This document shows, piece after piece, positions 47,180-55,517 of a DNA stretch of 64,000 nucleotides. Numbering within the stretch: position 1 is the stretch's first letter; each line of letters begins with the position of its first letter. Under the pieces are notes generated by a model. That model was not told the origin of the DNA. It saw only the letters and a program-made list of their open reading frames with translations, and did no database searches. A program made the translations under genes and the position numbers. Source of the stretch: Thermogemmata fonticola (GTDB taxonomy: Bacteria > Planctomycetota > Planctomycetia > Gemmatales > Gemmataceae); the NCBI RefSeq assembly GCF_013694095.1, contig NZ_JACEFB010000008.1:1-64000 (forward strand). Direction: 5' to 3'.

Positions 47180-50106
47180 TGCTCATCCGGGCCATGCTCT
47201 GGAAGGAATGGCGTGAGCACAGCTCCGTGGTCCTGGTGCTGGCGATCTTTAGCATCAGCATGCTCGTGGCCGTCGCGCTGCTGGCTCAGCCGCCGAATCC
47301 CTCCGCGCCCGCCACGGAGATCGTCCGGCATCTGGGTCTAGGCCGCCTGGCGACGGTCATGCTCGTGGTCACGACCGGCATGGTCTGCGGCAGCGCCTTG
47401 TTTGCCAGCGAACGGGAAAATGGGACTTCCACCTTCCTCGATACTTTGCCGGTTTATCGTGCCCCCCTCTGGCTGGCGAAGTTCCTCGCCGGCCTTGTCC
47501 TGACAGCCGGGTTATCGAGCATCATCATTCTCACCGCCGCGGTTCTGGGACTCATTCAGTCCTGGTCCTCCGTCGCCGCCTTGGGAATCTATACGGCGAT
47601 GGCCTACGCCTGGGGCGTGCTCGGCTCGACGTGGACCCGCTCCACCCTGGCAGCCGTCGGTGTGGGGGTGCTGGCTGCTTTGGCTGCTGCGGTGCTCCTC
47701 GTGATTCCTCTCATGCTCTGGTGGACCTCCCCCGGCCAATTCTGGCTTCGCCCCCGCGGCCTGTATCTCTTCGTGGTTTCGATGCTGCTTTTGCCCCTGG
47801 TTCTGTCCCTGTGGCATTTCACGGGGGTGGATCGCCACCGGCTTGCGGAGGATCGGCAAGCCTCGCTCCGCCTCTTACCATTTCAACGCTGGACATCCCG
47901 GCTCAGCGCTTGTGCCTGGCTCACGCGCCGCCAACTCCGGCGTTCCGCTCTCTTCCTGCTCCCTCTAGCTCTGTTTTGGGGCCTAATGCTGCTGGTGCCG
48001 CCGCTCGTCCCCTGGCTTTACTGGCCGCCTCTGGCCCTGCTTTTGGGCGTACTCGTAGCCGTGCTCAGCACGAGCGATGAGCAAACACAGCAGGTGTACC
48101 GCTATTGGGGGGAACAGCGCTTGCCGTTGGGCAGCCTGGTCGTGACGAAACTGCTGGGAAGCGCTCTGTTGCTACTCCTGCTGCTGGCGGCCTTGGCCCT
48201 GCCTCTGTTCCTGCGCAGCCAGTTGAGCGGTTCCATGCAAGCCCTGCGCGGCTACACCCTGCTGGCTGGCCTATTCCGCTCGCCGTTGTTCGATGAACTG
48301 GGCTGGCATGGCTGGCGCTACATGCTGCTGCCGGCGGTGTACGGCTTTGCCGCCGGCTGGCTCTGCGGACTGCTTATTCGCAAGCGGGTGCCGGCCACGG
48401 GAGTGGCAATGTTCCTGGGCGGCGTAGGTACCCTCGCTTGGGTTCCCTCCCTGCTCGCGGGCGGAACCCAACATTGGCAGTTGTGGACACCCCCGCTGGT
48501 GTGGCTTTTCACCGCCGCTGCCCTGCTCTCCCCTTGGGTCAAGGATCGCTTGTGGCATGCACGCGGCCTGACCACTCTCGGCCTCGGTCTGAGCGGTTCT
48601 GTCCTGGTGCTTGCCGCTGGTTTAGGCTGGCGTGTGCTGGAAATCCCCGATTCGTCCGATGGCGAGGCGGACCTCGCCTATATCGCGGCGCTTCCTCCCT
48701 TCGATGACAACCTCGCCGGCCGGGATATGCGCATGGCAGCCGAAGCGTGCGCTCGCCAAGCCGCTTTGCTGGCCAACCGCTATGATCAGCCCCCGCCTAC
48801 CTCCCGCGAACCGGCTGGACGGCGCCAACAGTTGGAGGAGCGGCTAGACAACGCTCTTCGCCTTGGCTGGCCCACCCCCCAGGAGGACCCCGCCCTCAAC
48901 GAATGGCTCGAAGCTCTCTTCCGCGAGGCCGCTCCACCCTCTTCCTCCCCTGCCGCGCCCACGAGTTCCGCCTGGCCGGCCCTGGCCCACCAGGCCGCAC
49001 GCGACCCCGCCGGCATCTACGAATACCCGCAACTCCTCGCCGGAACCACCACCTCGACGACTTACAACAATGCCCGCCGACTGGCGGCTGTCCTGCTAGG
49101 CCGCGGCCTGCAACTCCAAAGCCAAGCCCAACCGGACCGCTTTCCCGATCATCTCCACACCTGCCTTGGATTGGTCCGCCACCTGCGCAACGCCGCTCCC
49201 CTCCAAGGTTTCTACACCGCCCTCGACGTGGAACGCCTCACCCTCAGTGCCTTGGATCGCTGGTTGGAAGCCGAATGTGCCCCCTCCCACCAAGCCCTCC
49301 AGCAAGCGGCTCAACTCCTGGAATACCACGACCGCCAAACTGCCCCGACGCATCACTTCGATCCAACACCCCACTTCCTCGCCGAACGCTACCTGTTGCG
49401 GGAAGCGCTCAATGCTCCAAGCCAATGGTTAGGCAGCTATTTGGGACTGAATCCTTCCTCCCTGGAACAAGACCCGCCGGAAGTCGAGGCGATCCTGCTA
49501 GCCTGGGCGGTCCCTTGGGAACGAGAGCGCACGCGCCGCATCGTCGGCCTGGGATTGGAAAGCGGCCTGCGTCACGACCCCGTGTATCTCTACGGCCGGC
49601 CCGGCTTCAGCCTCATTCTCGGACGCATGCGCAACCCCACGGAAATGCAGGAACACGAACGCTACATCCGCACCTTACGCCGAGTCGCCTGCATCCGCCT
49701 CGCCACGCTCCACTACCACCGCCAATTCCAGCACTATCCCCCCACCCTCGACACGCTGCTGCGGCACCACTTGCTCCAGTCCCTCCCCGCCGATCCTTAC
49801 GCCTCTCAGGCTCAGCCTCTGCGTTATCGCTTGGTTCAGGCGGAAGTCACCACCGATGAAGGACGCCGGGGCGAACTCCTCCGCAATCCGCCTCCCGCCC
49901 TCAATCAACGCTACCTGCTCCAGGGCACCGCCAGCCTGCCGGCGGAACTTTTCGTCCCGGCGGGGGAACCGCTCCTCTGGAGTGTCGGTCCCGATCAGGT
50001 GGACCAGGGCGGGCGCAACGTCCCCATCAGCTCCACCTTCAACATCGGTCGGCCCCCGGACCTCGTCTTTCTGATCGCTATCCCCCCGCGCCGCACAGCA
50101 CAGTGA
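47179..50106 (+). CDS. ABC-2-type permease with large C-terminal domain
   Basis: About 975 residues, far longer than usual ABC-2 permeases. The first 510 or so residues hold about 12-14 hydrophobic helices, with the EREN-containing ASERENGTSTFLDTLP segment typical of ABC-2 permeases. The last 450 or so residues are mostly soluble, Pro/His/Gln-rich and helical, ending in a motif known from planctomycete and verrucomicrobial exported proteins: RLATLHYHRQFQHYPPTLDT followed by LPADPYASQAQPLRYRL. The second half is strongly C-rich, including GC-rich third positions. Start at the TGATG junction with the ATPase. Probably the membrane part of an exporter; the C-terminal domain's role is unknown. Confidence 0.85.
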   Translation: MLIRAMLWKEWREHSSVVLVLAIFSISMLVAVALLAQPPNPSAPATEIVRHLGLGRLATVMLVVTTGMVCGSALFASERENGTSTFLDTLPVYRAPLWLAKFLAGLVLTAGLSSIIILTAAVLGLIQSWSSVAALGIYTAMAYAWGVLGSTWTRSTLAAVGVGVLAALAAAVLLVIPLMLWWTSPGQFWLRPRGLYLFVVSMLLLPLVLSLWHFTGVDRHRLAEDRQASLRLLPFQRWTSRLSACAWLTRRQLRRSALFLLPLALFWGLMLLVPPLVPWLYWPPLALLLGVLVAVLSTSDEQTQQVYRYWGEQRLPLGSLVVTKLLGSALLLLLLLAALALPLFLRSQLSGSMQALRGYTLLAGLFRSPLFDELGWHGWRYMLLPAVYGFAAGWLCGLLIRKRVPATGVAMFLGGVGTLAWVPSLLAGGTQHWQLWTPPLVWLFTAAALLSPWVKDRLWHARGLTTLGLGLSGSVLVLAAGLGWRVLEIPDSSDGEADLAYIAALPPFDDNLAGRDMRMAAEACARQAALLANRYDQPPPTSREPAGRRQQLEERLDNALRLGWPTPQEDPALNEWLEALFREAAPPSSSPAAPTSSAWPALAHQAARDPAGIYEYPQLLAGTTTSTTYNNARRLAAVLLGRGLQLQSQAQPDRFPDHLHTCLGLVRHLRNAAPLQGFYTALDVERLTLSALDRWLEAECAPSHQALQQAAQLLEYHDRQTAPTHHFDPTPHFLAERYLLREALNAPSQWLGSYLGLNPSSLEQDPPEVEAILLAWAVPWERERTRRIVGLGLESGLRHDPVYLYGRPGFSLILGRMRNPTEMQEHERYIRTLRRVACIRLATLHYHRQFQHYPPTLDTLLRHHLLQSLPADPYASQAQPLRYRLVQAEVTTDEGRRGELLRNPPPALNQRYLLQGTASLPAELFVPAGEPLLWSVGPDQVDQGGRNVPISSTFNIGRPPDLVFLIAIPPRRTAQ

Positions 50107-50472
50107 CCCACTTCCTCAGCCAGAAAGCTACACCCTAGATCAACCTTTCGCCTCAGCCAGAAAGCTGCACTCTAGACCGGGCTTCGCCTTTTTTGCTGAA
50201 TCCGGAACCGTGACACCGTTCGCCACGGAGGCATTCTCCCCGTGAAGGGCAACAAACCTGATGGCAAGACATACAGCAGCCATGACCGAAACCAGACTTG
50301 CCGAGTAAGATTTCACAATGTGATTGTTATACAAACATCATTATTGCCATACATGAATTCCCATGCTAAATGTCAATTTTTTTCGCCAACTCCACTTGTA
50401 GTTCCAATTTTAGCAGTGTAACCTGATTTGCGGGCAGTGCTGCAGGAATCGACACCGAAAGGAGAATGCCCA
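50107..50472. other. A/T-rich intergenic region upstream of the PEP-CTERM gene
   Basis: No gene seen. The first part has a tandem repeat (50114-50176). From about 50300 on it is A/T-rich and probably holds the promoter, but I see no clear -35/-10 pair. AAAGGAG precedes the ATG at 50473. Confidence 0.4.
50114..50176. repeat. two 26-bp direct repeats, 37 bp apart
   Basis: CCTCAGCCAGAAAGCT followed by ACACCCTAGA (50114-50139) recurs as the same 16 bases plus GCACTCTAGA (50151-50176), differing at two positions. The origin is unknown; it may be a local duplication. Confidence 0.7.
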
Positions 50473-51312
50473 ATGTCCACACGCTTGATCCTACCTGTTT
50501 GGGCGGTCCTAGCCGTGGCCGTGTTCCCCACCGTGGCCCACGCCGCCCCCATCTACTCCAACAACTCCACGGGAGACTTTTACAACTTCACTGGATCCAC
50601 CACTACCTACGTGCCGTTGGTTGGTTCCAGCGGCTGGTCCTACTTCGGCCAGGGTGGGTCCACCGTGGGTATTAATTACACCTACCCCCGCAATGGCAAC
50701 GGCTCCGTGTACCTCAACGGCACGAGCGGCTCGTCGCAAGGCGGCATTCTTTACACCACTGGTAGCGCGCTGGGAAGCCTCTCCCAACTGCAAAGCGTGT
50801 CTTACGACTGGTATCGGGACAGTAGTAGCACGAACCCGAATGTCCAGGCTCCCGCCTTGGGTATCCGGATCGACGCCGATGGCGACCTCACTACCATTAA
50901 TGACCAGGGATCACTGATTTTTGAACGGGTTTACAACACCTCTGGTGCTGTACCTACCAACACCTGGACAAGCGAGAACATCACATCCAGTACCTACCTG
51001 TGGAACACGAGGATTGGTTCTCTTCCCTTCGCTTCCAACATCAACTCGACACCCTACGCCTACGATGCCAGCTTATCAGAGTGGCAGGCGTACTTCCCGA
51101 ACGCCGTGGTGATTGGTTTCTTCGGTTTCTTCGGCAGCGGCTGGAATGGCCAATTCAGCGGTGCTGTCGATAACATCACCTGGCAATTTCAGAACCAGCC
51201 GCCCGTGTCCTTCAATTTTGAGGTCCAGGTTCCGGAACCCGCCAGCCTGGCTTCCCTCGCCGTGGGTCTCGTGGGATTGGGTGCGTACCTGCGCCGCCGG
51301 CGAGCCGCATGA
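50473..51312 (+). CDS. PEP-CTERM sorting domain protein
   Basis: A 279-residue exported protein. A signal peptide (LILPVWAVLAVAVFPTVAHA) ends near residue 25. The mature part is Ser/Thr/Asn/Tyr/Gly-rich and beta-rich, with no enzyme motif. It ends in a PEP-CTERM sorting signal: VPEPASLASLAVGLVGLGAY followed by LRRRRAA. Such proteins are processed by an exosortase and attached at the surface or in exopolysaccharide; no exosortase gene lies in this window. An earlier in-frame GTG exists, but ATG at 50473 follows AAAGGAG and gives the signal peptide. Confidence 0.9.
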   Translation: MSTRLILPVWAVLAVAVFPTVAHAAPIYSNNSTGDFYNFTGSTTTYVPLVGSSGWSYFGQGGSTVGINYTYPRNGNGSVYLNGTSGSSQGGILYTTGSALGSLSQLQSVSYDWYRDSSSTNPNVQAPALGIRIDADGDLTTINDQGSLIFERVYNTSGAVPTNTWTSENITSSTYLWNTRIGSLPFASNINSTPYAYDASLSEWQAYFPNAVVIGFFGFFGSGWNGQFSGAVDNITWQFQNQPPVSFNFEVQVPEPASLASLAVGLVGLGAYLRRRRAA

Positions 51313-51512
51313 TGGCGCAAGCACCCCGCTAGTCTCTTAGCCGGGTGGATGAGGGAAAGGCCCTTCCATCGTTGAATCGCCCTGCAGCATCGCCCAAGCG
51401 GAAGCTAGCCAGCCCCTCTCCACCCGCGTGCTTTTTCGAGCCTATCATGCCGGCACTTTCGCTGAAGCTACGAGGTATCTCCTGGAATAGTCTTCACCCC
51501 ATCCTCGTCCTG

Positions 51513-52310
51513 TCATCGCCGGGCCAGTTCGCGCCACAGGGATCGCTCGATGGCATAGTCGATCCAACGGACCGAGCCGTCGGCGAAGAGGGCTTGAAAG
51601 CCGCCGGGGTGGGCACTGCCGAACTGCCGTCCCGTGCCTGAGCGGTGATCCGGTTCCGGAGGCACCGTGGTTTCACGGATGACGTCAGCATCCCAGCCAT
51701 TGGCCCAGGTTGCATCATCGAACCACAAGCCGCCGCCGTAACCCGACGTGGGGACCCACTTTTCCCCGGCAAGCAGAATGTTGGACAATCCCCGTGAACA
51801 ACTTTCTGGGCGGACGCTGCGAGGCAGTCCTCCCCGCCGAACGATGACTCCGCCATAAAGGGTCTGCGGTGCCGGGGCAATGTAGGGATTCATCCCGGTG
51901 CTCTGGTAAATGTCTTCGGGGGTCGCGGCGGCATAATCGCTGAGCGTGCCGTGTTGGCCCTGGACAATCCCCCACACCGTGCAGAGAGTCAGGGGGCGGC
52001 GCGAAGGACAGGAGGCCAGGCGATTGGCTGTCCAGTAGATGGATGGTCCCTCATAATCCGGCGCCAGTTGCCCAAGCCAGCCGTCCTGGACAAACCATCC
52101 CGTCCCGCCATCCGGAAACCGGCCCTCACGACTGACATACGAATGACAAGCCAAGCCGATTTGGCGGAGATTGTTGCTACAGCGAATGCGATTGGCGGCT
52201 TCACGCACCTTCTGAATTGCCGGAAGAATCAGCCCCAAGAGCAAACTGACTACAGCCGTCGCTACCAGCAATTCCGCCAAAGTATACGCCGGGCGATTCC
52301 AATGAACCAT
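51513..52310 (-). CDS. DUF1559-family prepilin-like protein, variant N-terminus
   Basis: A 265-residue protein of the planctomycete DUF1559 (SBP_bac_10-like) group. The N-terminal prepilin-like helix reads AYTLAELLVATAVVSLLLGL followed by ILPAIQKVREAANRIRCSNN, so the usual G-F-T-L-I-E cleavage motif is altered (A-Y-T-L-A-E). The C-terminal family motif is SAHPGGFQALFADGSVRWID. These proteins are thought to form pseudopilus-like or surface structures and are present in tens of copies in planctomycetes. Start: TTG at 52319 or ATG at 52310; I chose the ATG. Minus strand, with another DUF1559 gene at 54141. Confidence 0.85.
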   Translation of the reverse strand: MVHWNRPAYTLAELLVATAVVSLLLGLILPAIQKVREAANRIRCSNNLRQIGLACHSYVSREGRFPDGGTGWFVQDGWLGQLAPDYEGPSIYWTANRLASCPSRRPLTLCTVWGIVQGQHGTLSDYAAATPEDIYQSTGMNPYIAPAPQTLYGGVIVRRGGLPRSVRPESCSRGLSNILLAGEKWVPTSGYGGGLWFDDATWANGWDADVIRETTVPPEPDHRSGTGRQFGSAHPGGFQALFADGSVRWIDYAIERSLWRELARR

Positions 52311-52511
52311 GCGTTCCAACCCCCCGTTGCCCTCTGGGGTGACGGGGAAGCCCGAGGAACAATCCGAGTCGTCAGAGATTGAGGGGGGAAGCAGCCTGTG
52401 ACTCTAAAATGAGCATCGATAAGCCGACAGACTTTTTGCCTGGACCAAACGATCCCAAGCTTCGGTGAGATGTCAGCGAGAAAATTCGTGGTCCCCTCAG
52501 TCTGTCGGTGT

Positions 52512-54020
52512 TCACTGTAAGGAAGCCGGCCAAAAGATGTGAGGATAAGACAGGGGGTGGCGAAAGCGGCGGCGTAATGGCGTTTTTCCCAAGAGTCGGC
52601 AGGCTCCCAGGTTCAGAAGGCGAAGGTTGTGGCAATGCCGAGCCACCAAATCTTGGACGCTCGAAGCAGACACAGCAAGACCGCTCAGGCCGAGATGGAG
52701 AAGATGGGGCAGGGATCCGTAGCGGAATAATGTCCGCACCGTCTGAGGAGCTTCCGGGGCGGACCAGACTCCTCCAAGGTGCAAGTAACGTAATTGCTGT
52801 AGATCAGGATGGGAACGGATGGCTTGCCAGAGGCGGACCGAAGCCACTGGCCCCCAGAGAGACAAGCTCCGCAAGGCTGGCCAACGCGTACCGGTGAAGA
52901 ATTGGACCAATAGCTGCTTGGGGAAATCTGCCGGTAACATCAGGCTCAATTCCTGCAACTGGGTGCATAGCGGCTGGGCTTGCAGGGCGCCTAGCAGGGC
53001 AGGCGCATTCCTGGAAGGTCGCAAATCCAGGAAGCGAAGGTGGGGCCAGGCACCGGATGATTCCTGGGCCTTGCCGGGAGTTGCCAGGCCGCCCATGACG
53101 CGCAAACCCCGGAGATTCGGAAAGGCTTGCGCCAAGTGGCCCAGGGGCACCTCTACCTGCTCTACGTGGGCCAGAAGATCCAACAAATCCCATTCCAGCC
53201 ATTGCACGTGGGGCCAAGGGCCGCAAGCGAGCAAGGATTCGTAAGCCTGGGGAGATGGAAGTTGCAACCGCAAGCCGCGTAAGTGGCGGAGCCAGTGCGC
53301 CTGGTACAAGCGCTGCCAGAGGTGCGGTTCATCCAGACCGCTGGTCGGAAACACGAGCAAGTGAAGATGCCGTAGTCCCTGCCAGGCCGGGGCTTCCTGG
53401 AGCCATTCGACGATCTCCGCCGTCCAGTCGCTACACTCCAGGAACAAGGTCTTCCAGCGGACTGGGGGCGGGAAGTGGGTCAAAGCCTGAAGGGCAGGCC
53501 GCACCCACCGAGCTTCCTCTGTCATCAGTCTGACGATCAGGATGTCATAGTCCCCCAATTCTGGAATCTCTTGCAGCCTGTGGAGGGGACGGGCATTCCG
53601 ATTCACGAGGATTTCCACAGCGCGATACAAACCTTTCTGCCGGACTTTGTTGACATGCCGTCGGGCTGCCTGGACATCCTGGCAACAAGACAGTGCACAC
53701 AAGACAGGAGGTGTGGGCTGCTGGTAGCATCGTTCCCTCTGAGGCCAATGCCAGAAATCCACCTCGGTGAAGCGGCGGTGGACAGCCAGCCAGGCGGAAG
53801 GAAGCGCCAGGGATAATTCGATGCGCCGGTGGATGCCGTCCAGCAACTCTGAATCATGGCCTGCGAGTTGCCGCAAGCGACATTCCAAGCGCAGATATTC
53901 CGCCTGGGCTGCTTCTCCCCGTTCTTCTAACCAATCCGCGTAAATTAGGTAAGGCAGATCGTCGTCGGGGTTGTTCCAGAGCAACTGCTGGAAGTGATTG
54001 TGCTCATTCATACGCGTCAT
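52512..54020 (-). CDS. TIGR02996-domain leucine-rich-repeat-like protein
   Basis: A 502-residue cytoplasmic protein. The N-terminus is a TIGR02996 repeat-companion domain (NPDDDLPYLIYADWLEERGE, about residues 17-36), characteristic of Gemmata-type planctomycetes. The rest contains irregular leucine-rich repeats, seen as LRGLRV, LRFLDL, LQELSL, LRSLSL, LRYLHL, LLHLGL and LRLLNL at roughly regular spacing (about 300-490). These proteins are thought to be protein-binding; no partner is known. Start ATG at 54020, with 54011 an alternative. It lies between two DUF1559 genes on the same strand. Confidence 0.85.
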   Translation of the reverse strand: MTRMNEHNHFQQLLWNNPDDDLPYLIYADWLEERGEAAQAEYLRLECRLRQLAGHDSELLDGIHRRIELSLALPSAWLAVHRRFTEVDFWHWPQRERCYQQPTPPVLCALSCCQDVQAARRHVNKVRQKGLYRAVEILVNRNARPLHRLQEIPELGDYDILIVRLMTEEARWVRPALQALTHFPPPVRWKTLFLECSDWTAEIVEWLQEAPAWQGLRHLHLLVFPTSGLDEPHLWQRLYQAHWLRHLRGLRLQLPSPQAYESLLACGPWPHVQWLEWDLLDLLAHVEQVEVPLGHLAQAFPNLRGLRVMGGLATPGKAQESSGAWPHLRFLDLRPSRNAPALLGALQAQPLCTQLQELSLMLPADFPKQLLVQFFTGTRWPALRSLSLWGPVASVRLWQAIRSHPDLQQLRYLHLGGVWSAPEAPQTVRTLFRYGSLPHLLHLGLSGLAVSASSVQDLVARHCHNLRLLNLGACRLLGKTPLRRRFRHPLSYPHIFWPASLQ

Positions 54021-54140
54021 CGTAAGCTGCTATGCATTGCATGCCAAGCGAATGTCAGGCGGACTGATGCCGAATCACCGGCTCTCGGCACAACCCCTGC
54101 GTATTGGGCAAACTTTCTTGACCGTCCTCTGGCTAACCTG

Positions 54141-55151
54141 TCATTCGAGAGTGGCCAGATCACCAGCGGCTCGCGTGCTGAGAGCTGCCAGAGTCGGCAG
54201 TGAAGTCGTAGCCGAGAGGAAACGGATGGAACCATCCGCTAGAGCCACATTGACTCCGTGGGGATGGAAGCTGCCGTAGGCGGCCAAGCGTGCCCACCAT
54301 TGGGGACCGAGCGTGCTCCACGGAACAGGCGGCGGAGGCGGCGGTGGTACGCCGGGAAAGGGGGAAGCCGGCGGCGACCAGATCGTCCCATGCCGATAAT
54401 TGATCGGCGCTGTCGCTCCCAATAACCCGCCCGCGGCGTTGGGACCCGGCGGCGGCGCCCAAACGGCGTAAGCGGCGACGCTCTGCAGCGGAGGGTCTGG
54501 CGGCGGAGTTATGACCCCGGCAGACCACGCCCCCAAAAACGTGTCCAGATTACCATCCCCAATGATCCGCTCCCCCAGCATCAGCGTGTTGCTCGTCCCA
54601 TCCTTGATGTGTTCCAACTTCACGCCCCGTTGATTCGGTACTGGTTGCGAACCAGGCCCTGTGGTGTGAAACACCCCGTCTACGGGCGAGAGTGCCGGCG
54701 GAAAGGGCCGGGTTCCGCCGTTGCCACCATAAGTCGTGAAGGCATACGCTCCGCTGCCGAGGGTTATCGTGCGATCCGCCTCTGGATGACTCGGACAGAG
54801 GTAAACCTTAATCCGCGTGGCAGACCGGCCCGTGGTTCCATTCGTCAACGGTGTCGTGAAATCCCACTGCTTGTAAAGTGGGTCCTGCTCAATGTAAGGC
54901 AGAACCTCCACGAACAGCGAACTGTAACGGCCACCTCCTTGCTCGACAGCTCCGGGTAAACGTTCGTTACTGTCGTGGTAACTATGCAGGGCTAAGGCCA
55001 ATTGCTTCAAGTTGTTGGCGCAGGTCATCCGCGATGCAGCTTCACGCACCTTCTGCACAGCCGGTAGGAGCAGTCCAATAAGGATGGCGATAATCGCAAT
55101 CACCACCAATAGCTCAATCAGAGTAAATCCCGGCTTGCCCCGTGGTCCCAT
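54141..55151 (-). CDS. DUF1559-family prepilin-like protein
   Basis: A 336-residue protein with a canonical type IV prepilin-like N-terminus (GFTLIELLVVIAIIAILIGL followed by LLPAVQKVREAA). A family core follows (CANNLKQLALALHSYHDSNE), then Pro/Gly-rich loops including a run of PPPPPPPVP, and the closing motif HPHGVNVALADGSIRFLSAT. Earlier GTG at 55166 exists, but ATG at 55151 lies after GGAGGGACGG. Upstream 370 bp are A/T-rich and likely carry its promoter. Confidence 0.92.
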   Translation of the reverse strand: MGPRGKPGFTLIELLVVIAIIAILIGLLLPAVQKVREAASRMTCANNLKQLALALHSYHDSNERLPGAVEQGGGRYSSLFVEVLPYIEQDPLYKQWDFTTPLTNGTTGRSATRIKVYLCPSHPEADRTITLGSGAYAFTTYGGNGGTRPFPPALSPVDGVFHTTGPGSQPVPNQRGVKLEHIKDGTSNTLMLGERIIGDGNLDTFLGAWSAGVITPPPDPPLQSVAAYAVWAPPPGPNAAGGLLGATAPINYRHGTIWSPPASPFPGVPPPPPPPVPWSTLGPQWWARLAAYGSFHPHGVNVALADGSIRFLSATTSLPTLAALSTRAAGDLATLE

Positions 55152-55517
55152 GGTCCGTCCCTCCACCGTGGCTCTCTCCGCCGGCTGTAATCCACGATAT
55201 TCACGAACTGCCGCTGTCTGTCTGTCTATCTTTCTGGAAGTACTCCTGCCCCGTCAGGAACCGCGACTCTCTCCCCGTCGCTCCACCTCCCATCATCTCC
55301 GTGCTCAGCAGTTTTGTCTATCCCTTTGGAATATCTTAATTGCTGATTGTCTTGTTATTATTACCTTACATATTGAAACCCAAATTAATCATGTGTATTA
55401 CCATGACTTCATCACCAGGTAATGGATTTACCATGATTAACTTGCATATTGCACACTCACACCCCATCCGTTGATGGGGACGCTGAAGTTAGGCCAGCCG
55501 CCAGAGCGAGGACCAGG
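55152..55517. other. A/T-rich intergenic region
   Basis: About 365 bp upstream of the DUF1559 gene and downstream of the esterase fusion gene. No gene seen. It includes GGTAA-TGGAT-TTACC (about 55420-55435), a small inverted repeat that might be an operator. Confidence 0.35.
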
